Made by a program: the position numbers and the translations under genes
In this document: in pieces, positions 14,568 to 18,503 of the stretch
Layout: every line of letters begins with the position of its first letter
Numbering within the stretch: position 1 is the stretch's first letter
The notes under the pieces: generated by a model
The model's database searches: none
The model's input: only the letters and a program-made list of their open reading frames with translations
What the model was told of the DNA's origin: nothing
NCBI GenBank assembly: GCA_036516995.1
Contig: DATDYW010000008.1
Location: 1 to 18,503, forward strand
DNA from: DATDYW01 sp036516995
Lineage (GTDB): Bacteria; Patescibacteriota; Minisyncoccia; Phycocordibacterales; JAACPR01
Direction: 5' to 3'
Length of the DNA stretch: 18,503 bases

Positions 14568-14614
14568 CGAGTTGAACTCGCGCGCGAGTTGAACTCACGC
14601 GTGAGTTCAACTCG
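14568..14614. repeat. 17-bp-period palindrome array 2 (3 units)
   Basis: Units at 14568 (CGAGTTGAACTCG), 14585 (CGAGTTGAACTCA) and 14602 (TGAGTTCAACTCG), spacers CGCG and CGCG, period exactly 17. Units 2 and 3 with their spacer form a perfect 30-bp palindrome (14585-14614). The array sits between the divergent ftsK and winged-helix genes and abuts the -35 region of the latter. Confidence 0.88.
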
Positions 14615-14615
14615 G

Positions 14616-14643
14616 TTGCGTGGTTTGGAGGGGGGAGTATAGT
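14616..14643 (+). promoter_or_regulatory. Promoter of the winged-helix gene
   Basis: TTGCGT (14616-14621), 16 bp, TATAGT (14638-14643). The -35 box starts one base after the palindrome array ends. Transcription would start near 14650, just at a GTG (14649) and 17 nt before the ATG at 14667. Confidence 0.5.
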
Positions 14644-14666
14644 GGTGCGTGTCTTTTACGACTTTT

Positions 14667-15527
14667 ATGAGATCGTATAGGACGCATACTGTGAACGAGC
14701 AGCAGACGATAAGACACGCAGGCATTCAGCAGGTCTCATTGAAAACCCTTGAGAAAGTTAGTTTTTTCAAAAGGACAGAAAATCTTTTCATTTATAAAAA
14801 GTCCGAGAGACTAATGGCCGCCGCGTTTGCGGTATCAGACTCGGTAGTGTCCGACACGCTCCGCGAGCAGATTCGAGGCGAGTCCCTTAAGCTCTTCTCC
14901 GGAGTCCGAGATGCCGTTGCCGCCCGGGGTGCGATTTCTGTGGCCGACGGCGGGAGGCTGTCGCTCTTCGCGCTTTCCCTGGCCGCGCTCCTCGAGGTTG
15001 CCTGCCGTCTGGGCGAGGTTTCCGAGGGTAACTACGGGCTGCTCCGGGGTGAGCTGGCAAAGCTGGCCGAATCTCTGAACCAAGTCCAGGATAGCGGCGA
15101 AAATCTGCTAGATCGGCGCATTCTCGAAGACGGACTGGCGGCCGAGAAGCAGAGACCGGCGGCGCGGCTCGCCGCCCTGTCCCGGCGTCGTGCAGCAGAT
15201 ATGAAACTAGGGTTTGAGGTTCCTGTGGCGGCGGGTCAAGCGGCGTCAACGCCGCGGGCGGATTTCCCGACGACGGGTGGCGTGTCCGATGCAGCGCCCG
15301 CAGGAGAACCAAACTCTATAAAGGACAGAGAAGAAATTGTCCTTAATATTGTCCGAAAGATTGGAAGAGTGTCCATTAAAGATGTTTTGTCCGAAATGCC
15401 GCTTGTCGGAGAGAAAACCTTGCAGAGAACCATTTCCGGCCTTGTTTTAAAAGGTTCTCTCAAAAAGTTTGGGGATAGACGCTGGAGTCGTTACGAGGCT
15501 TCCGGACTCGCTGTTTCTGTCCCATAA
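14667..15527 (+). CDS. Winged-helix domain protein, probable transcriptional regulator
   Basis: A 286-residue protein from the ATG at 14667; a GTG at 14649, 5 bp after the -10 box, would give 292. The N-terminal half is helical: LKTLEKVSFFKRTENLFIYKKSERLMAAAFAVSD is followed by a long helix with an LFALSLAALLEVACRLGEVSEGNYGLLRGEL segment. A Pro/Ala-rich linker (about residues 195-220) leads to the C-terminal DNA-binding domain: REEIVLNIVRKIGRVSIKDV, then EKTLQRTISGLVLKGSLKKFGDRRWSRY, a helix-turn-helix with wing. Proteins of this layout recur in Parcubacteria, to my recollection, and their function is unknown. It is divergent from ftsK across the palindrome array, so it is a candidate binder of those repeats, though nothing proves this. 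Confidence 0.75.
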   Translation: MRSYRTHTVNEQQTIRHAGIQQVSLKTLEKVSFFKRTENLFIYKKSERLMAAAFAVSDSVVSDTLREQIRGESLKLFSGVRDAVAARGAISVADGGRLSLFALSLAALLEVACRLGEVSEGNYGLLRGELAKLAESLNQVQDSGENLLDRRILEDGLAAEKQRPAARLAALSRRRAADMKLGFEVPVAAGQAASTPRADFPTTGGVSDAAPAGEPNSIKDREEIVLNIVRKIGRVSIKDVLSEMPLVGEKTLQRTISGLVLKGSLKKFGDRRWSRYEASGLAVSVP

Positions 15528-15614
15528 ATTTTGTAAGTAAAATCAGGTAACAAGTTCCATCTCGCGCCATCATTGAGGGATGGGCTGCTACCGAAAGGCC
15601 GCGAACTTTGACCG

Positions 15615-15640
15615 AAAAGCCTTTTTCTGTTAGGCTTTTT
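15615..15640 (+). terminator. Terminator after the winged-helix gene
   Basis: AAAAGCCT (15615-15622) and AGGCTTTT (15632-15639) pair over 8 bp around a T-rich loop; one more T follows. It lies about 90 bp after the stop, beyond a possible long-range AGTTC/GAACT pairing (15553-15610). The short T tail makes it weaker than others here. Confidence 0.5.
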
Positions 15641-15708
15641 CGCTAGGCACCGGCAGGCGCGACTGTCCAAAAGGCCTCCCCCAGCTTTAAATGTCAAGGT
15701 TTCCGCGG

Positions 15709-15717
15709 TTATCCACA
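15709..15717 (+). promoter_or_regulatory. Single perfect DnaA-box sequence
   Basis: TTATCCACA matches the bacterial DnaA box exactly. It is isolated: I saw no second copy nearby and no AT-rich unwinding region, so this is not evidence for an origin. It lies 34 bp upstream of a -10 box and could be a chance match. Confidence 0.3.
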
Positions 15718-15750
15718 CGGCTCGTATCGAACCGGCCGCCCGGTTGACGA

Positions 15751-15756
15751 TACAAT
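15751..15756 (+). promoter_or_regulatory. -10 box of the S-layer gene transcript
   Basis: TACAAT, preceded by GA and followed by GGGGG; the same hexamer as in the candidate small-RNA promoter. No consensus -35 exists at 16-18 bp (TTGACG overlaps too close upstream). If used, the leader before the S-layer gene is about 400 nt. Confidence 0.4.
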
Positions 15757-15762
15757 GGGGGC

Positions 15763-16164
15763 TACGGCAGACGCGGAAGCTACGGTTGCGCGGCCGATCG
15801 TTGAGAACTAAAGAATAGGTTCTCTGTTCCGGTTCCGAGAGGAGCCGCGTTCCCGCGTGCCGGTCGCCGGCACGCTCTTCTCCGACCTCGCGCCACCGAA
15901 GACAGCAAACGCGGCGGCACGGGACTACCGACTTTTCAGACACAGCCGAGCAGGGTTCGCCATCCGCGCGAACCAGAAACACGAAAGACGTTTACCAAAT
16001 CTCCGGGCAAACAGCCTTGGGCGGTCCGCTCGTCTCACCCTCAGGGGTGACCGAGCGGGCGTAAGTCCCAGGTTACGTACCCTGAGAATTACCAGTCCGT
16101 CATCAGTCGCGCCGAACTTTTACCGGTAAACCGGCGCGGCTAGATGACATTGCTTATCCAACAG
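15763..16164 (+). ncRNA. Long structured leader upstream of the S-layer gene
   Basis: About 400 nt without an open frame but rich in stems: GAGAAC/GTTCTC (15803-15824), a 9-bp GCGTGCCGG/CCGGCACGC hairpin with a TCG loop (15855-15875), GGTTCGC/GCGAACC (15954-15974), a two-part hairpin CCGCTCG..TCACCC / GGGTGA..CGAGCGG (16026-16058), and a GC-rich stem GTCGCGCCG/CGGCGCGGC around TTTACCGGTAAA (16106-16140) that ends 24 nt before the likely start codon. CTCAGGG (16040-16046) can instead pair with CCCTGAG (16080-16086), which would open the 16026 hairpin. It may be a stabilising leader of a highly expressed surface protein or a regulatory RNA. I found no tmRNA, RNase P, SRP or intron signature. 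Confidence 0.45.
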
Positions 16165-18057
16165 ATGAAAAAGGCCTACAGCCTCGTGGCTGTCGTTGGC
16201 TTCGCCTTCGCGGTGGCTCTCTCCGCGTCGGTTGCCAGCGCTGCTACGATGTACACCCGCAACCTCACCATCGGTTCTACCGGTGACGATGTTGCCAGCC
16301 TTCAGACGACGCTGATTAGCGGGGGACACCTCGTTATGCCGGCGGGCGTCGCGAAGGGTTACTTCGGTTCTCTGACCAAGGCGGCTCTCGCCAAGTGGCA
16401 GGCCGCCAACGGCGTCGCGCCGGCGGTCGGCTACTTCGGCCCGATCACCATGGGCAAGTTCAACGCGATGGGCGACTCGAGCTCTGACGACTCCTCCGAC
16501 GACTCGTCGGACGACCTGCAGGGCGGCGAGGGCGACATCCGCGACTACGACGTCCTGGGCAACCCGGGCAACGAGACCCTCGAGGAGGGCGAGACCGACC
16601 AGGTCTTCGGCTTCGAGTTCGAGGCGAAGAACTCCGACCTGCGCGTTGAGCGCCTGGAGGTGCTCGCGTCCTCGACCGCGGCCTCCTCTGGCACGGATCC
16701 CTGGGACTACTTCGAGTCTGCCGAGCTCTTCCACGGCACCAGCAAGGTCGCGTCCGTCGACAACCTCGACGACGAGGACGCCTGGGACGAGGAGAGCACG
16801 GACGACACTTACTCGTTCCGCTTCGAAGACGTTGATAGCGTCGTCGAGGAGGGCGACCAGGACAAGTTCTACGTCGAGGTGACCGCCCAGGACAACCTGG
16901 ACTCGGGCGACACCCCGGGCGTCTTCGAGTTCAGCCTCACCGACGACGGCCTCCGGGTCATCGACGCCGAGGGCATCGACATCTACGAAGGCTCCGACGC
17001 GGACAGCAACACGCTGACCTTCGACAACGCCGATGCAGGCGATCTCGAGCTCTCGATTGACGAGGACGACAACGAGGACCGCACGGTCTTCGTTGATCAG
17101 GACTCCGATACCGACGGTGTCGAGATTCTGCGCTTCACCATCGAGGCGAACGCTTCTGACAACACGATCGACGAGCTCACGGTCTCGCTGGCTACCTCTT
17201 CGGGTGACACCGCGGCCTCGGGCACCATCGCGTCGGTCGTGAAGAACGTGACCCTCGAGGTTGACGGCGACGAGGTTGCCTCGGAGTCTCCTACCTCCGG
17301 CGTCGGCACCTCGTCTGCGGCCTTCGAGGACCTCGACATCGAGGTTGCGGAGGACGACGAGCTTGAAGTTGTGGCCCTCGCCGACCTTGAGCCGCAGGGC
17401 GGCACCGGCGCTGACTTCAACTACAACGAAGGTTACGAGTTCCGCGCGGCCGTGCTCGGCTCCAGCATCGACGCTGAAGACGCCGAGGGCGACAGCGTGA
17501 CCGTGACCGACAACGTGTACGGCGGCGACATTGAGCTCCGCACGGAGGGCATGCAGATTGACTTCACCTCTTCGAGCGCTACGCGCACGAATGGATCAAT
17601 CGCCGCCGATGCCGACACGGTAGAGTTCAAGATCAACTTCAAGGTGACGGCCTCGGGTGAGGACGTCTACCTCGACGGCGACACGGTCGCGACCGGCACG
17701 CCGACCGCCGATGGCACCGCCACCGGCGACGGCTGGACCGACGGCGTCTCGTACTCGACTACGACCGACTCCAACACGGGCACATCGACCTACACGGCGA
17801 TCGTGACCGCATCGGACGGCTACAAGTCGAGCGACACGAACGACTCGGGCGACAAGCGGTTCAAGATCTCGGAGGGCAACTCCCGAAACTTCACGTTCAC
17901 GGTCTCAATTCCGACCGGCATCGACAGCGGTGTCCTCGGAATTCAGCTGAACGGATTCAAGTGGGATACCGCCTCCGCCGAGGATATGGATAACCTGTAC
18001 ACGATCGACATTGAGGACTTCCGCAGTGACGTCGTGACGGGTCTCACAATCCACTAG
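16165..18057 (+). CDS. Secreted acidic S-layer-like protein with peptidoglycan-binding domain
   Basis: A 630-residue exported protein. I prefer the ATG at 16165, giving MKKAYSLVAVVGFAFAVALS then ASVASA as a classic signal peptide with cleavage after ASA; an ATG at 16144 adds seven residues in front. Residues about 32-100 are a PG_binding_1 domain (LTIGSTGDDVASLQTTL, then GYFGSLTKAALAKWQAANG and GYFGPITMGKFNAM), which anchors the protein to the wall. A Ser/Asp linker (SSSDDSSDDSSDD) follows, then about 500 residues of beta-sandwich-like, Asp/Thr-rich sequence with almost no Lys or Cys. DQDSDTDGVE (about 309-318) looks like a DxDxDG calcium site. The composition and domain order fit CPR S-layer proteins. 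Tandem TAG TAG stops end it, with a strong terminator downstream. Confidence 0.82.
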   Translation: MKKAYSLVAVVGFAFAVALSASVASAATMYTRNLTIGSTGDDVASLQTTLISGGHLVMPAGVAKGYFGSLTKAALAKWQAANGVAPAVGYFGPITMGKFNAMGDSSSDDSSDDSSDDLQGGEGDIRDYDVLGNPGNETLEEGETDQVFGFEFEAKNSDLRVERLEVLASSTAASSGTDPWDYFESAELFHGTSKVASVDNLDDEDAWDEESTDDTYSFRFEDVDSVVEEGDQDKFYVEVTAQDNLDSGDTPGVFEFSLTDDGLRVIDAEGIDIYEGSDADSNTLTFDNADAGDLELSIDEDDNEDRTVFVDQDSDTDGVEILRFTIEANASDNTIDELTVSLATSSGDTAASGTIASVVKNVTLEVDGDEVASESPTSGVGTSSAAFEDLDIEVAEDDELEVVALADLEPQGGTGADFNYNEGYEFRAAVLGSSIDAEDAEGDSVTVTDNVYGGDIELRTEGMQIDFTSSSATRTNGSIAADADTVEFKINFKVTASGEDVYLDGDTVATGTPTADGTATGDGWTDGVSYSTTTDSNTGTSTYTAIVTASDGYKSSDTNDSGDKRFKISEGNSRNFTFTVSIPTGIDSGVLGIQLNGFKWDTASAEDMDNLYTIDIEDFRSDVVTGLTIH

Positions 18058-18110
18058 TAGTCGCAGCGTCTGAATTCCGAAGCTGGGCTTCACCGCCTAG
18101 CCCAGGAAAA

Positions 18111-18142
18111 AAGAAAGCACCCCCGCAAGGGGGTGCTTTCTT
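18111..18142. terminator. Strong terminator after the S-layer gene
   Basis: AAGAAAGCACCCCC (18111-18124), GCAA tetraloop, GGGGGTGCTTTCTT (18129-18142): perfect 14-bp stem with a stable GNRA loop and flanking A and T runs. It is the strongest terminator in the window, as expected after a highly expressed gene. Confidence 0.9.
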
Positions 18143-18198
18143 GTTGCGAGTCCGGATCGTGCAACCCGGACGCGCATCCCGCACTCGTGGCTGATGCG

Positions 18199-18296
18199 AG
18201 AGTCAGACTCAGGCCTGAGTCTGACTCTCGCACGAGTCCAACTCACCCACGAGTTGAACTCGGGGGTAAGTTCAACTCACGCTCGAGTTCAACTCG
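18199..18296. repeat. 17-bp-period palindrome array 3 (6 units)
   Basis: Units start at 18199, 18216, 18233, 18250, 18267 and 18284: AGAGTCAGACTCA, TGAGTCTGACTCT, CGAGTCCAACTCA, CGAGTTGAACTCG, TAAGTTCAACTCA, CGAGTTCAACTCG. Spacers are GGCC, CGCA, CCCA, GGGG, CGCT. The period is exactly 17 throughout. Units 1-2 plus flanks form a perfect 38-bp palindrome (18195-18232). The array ends 63 bp before the next start codon. The gap 18058-18359 holds only the terminator, this array and a -10 box. Confidence 0.92.
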
Positions 18297-18347
18297 GTTT
18301 TAGGGTGGCTTTAGGGGGAACTTATGGGGAGAGAGGGGGTGTTTGTG

Positions 18348-18353
18348 TAGGCT
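18348..18353 (+). promoter_or_regulatory. -10 box of the lamin-tail gene
   Basis: TAGGCT with TGTG in front, exactly 6 bp before the ATG at 18360; the mRNA would be leaderless. No -35 consensus is visible at 17 bp. Confidence 0.4.
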
Positions 18354-18359
18354 TCTGGC

Positions 18360-18503
18360 ATGAAAAATTTTTGTGCGCGACACAGCTTCGCTGTATCGGT
18401 ATTTTTTACTACCGCCTCTCTCGTTTTTCCGCTACTCATTACTCCGACGGTTGCGTCGGCTCTGGTTTTTAGTGAGGTGATGTACGACCCAGACGGCACC
18501 GAT
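18360..18503 (+). CDS. Secreted lamin-tail-domain-like protein, N-terminal fragment (runs off window)
   Basis: The first 48 residues of an exported protein; the gene continues beyond the window. MKNFCARHSFAVSVFFTTAS and the following LVFPLLITPTVASA form a signal peptide with a likely cut after ASA. The mature part starts LVFSEVMYDPDGTD, which is the first strand and turn of lamin-tail domains (usual form: I.EVMYDP.GTD..REWIE). Such domains are common in secreted CPR proteins, often together with competence-like nuclease or surface domains; which applies here cannot be seen. The ATG stands 6 bp after a TAGGCT box. The signal-peptide codons are AT-richer than the surroundings. Confidence 0.72.
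   Translation, partial: MKNFCARHSFAVSVFFTTASLVFPLLITPTVASALVFSEVMYDPDGTD

Noticed and set aside
15553..15610. tRNA-like fold (AGTTC...GAACT pairing)
   Set aside because: No T-arm GTTCRA, no D-arm pattern and no anticodon arm of the right size; no tRNA genes were found anywhere in the window.
15491..15982. 163-aa minus-strand open frame in the gene-free region
   Set aside because: Low-complexity, Arg/Cys-rich translation, no promoter or terminator on that strand, and it runs across the stem-rich leader and the end of the winged-helix gene.
15757..16140. tmRNA, RNase P RNA, SRP RNA or intron
   Set aside because: The length and GGGGGCTACGG start prompted a tmRNA check, but there is no TTCGAC element, no complementary 3' end with CCA, and no tag ending in Ala-Ala. 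RNase P core sequences, the SRP GGAA-loop helix and group I/II cores are also absent.
18199..18296. CRISPR array
   Set aside because: Units of 13 bp with 4-bp spacers are far too short, each unit is itself a palindrome, and no cas gene is near.

Overview
The window looks like chromosome from a GC-rich member of the Candidate Phyla Radiation (Patescibacteria, most likely the Parcubacteria group). Evidence: short compact genes; start codons almost without Shine-Dalgarno sequences; a secreted acidic protein with an N-terminal peptidoglycan-binding domain (S-layer type); the start of a secreted lamin-tail-like protein; a conserved-looking winged-helix protein ending in a KFGDRRWSRY motif; and the run ftsK / small Ig-like membrane protein / recA. 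The taxon is inferred from gene content; there is no rRNA gene here. TGA, TAA and TAG all read as stops.

Layout. 1-759: 3' end of a glycyl-tRNA synthetase. 793-3259: accessory patch with three minus-strand genes of unknown function and a plus-strand mazEF toxin-antitoxin pair; most end in closely similar GCCGCGC hairpin terminators, one of which is orphaned. 3351-7079: plus-strand run of an AI-2E-family membrane protein, a small membrane protein, methionyl-tRNA synthetase and a TatD nuclease. 7292-8497: rpsF-ssb-rpsR operon closed by a bidirectional terminator. 8635-9817: minus-strand efp followed by an AT-richer membrane protein. 9941-10402: unknown gene sharing a back-to-back promoter region with efp. 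10486-10613: strong promoter and terminator with no gene between them (candidate small RNA), converging on recA. 10611-14502: minus-strand ftsK, a membrane-anchored Ig-like protein and recA. 14667-15527: winged-helix protein divergent from ftsK. 15528-16164: long gene-free stretch, mostly a strongly structured leader. 16165-18057: S-layer-like protein. 18360-end: start of a secreted lamin-tail protein.

The most unusual signal is a family of short palindromes, consensus N-GAGTY-N-RACTC-N (13 bp), repeated in exact 17-bp steps (4-bp variable spacers) in three intergenic regions (7071-7221, 14568-14614, 18199-18296; sixteen units including degenerate ones). Arrays end 63-70 bp upstream of the start codons of rpsF, ftsK and the lamin-tail gene. 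Some neighbouring units are arranged head-to-head with self-complementary spacers, making perfect 30-bp and 38-bp palindromes. A different array, three 22-bp repeats with an AGGGTTACCCT palindrome in two of them, lies directly upstream of the recA promoter. Together they suggest an iterated operator or structural element system at housekeeping promoters; I do not recognise it from described repeat families.

A second theme is transcription start: many genes show TTGACN - 17 bp - TANNNT with the -10 box only 6-13 bp before the start codon, which predicts leaderless or nearly leaderless mRNAs.
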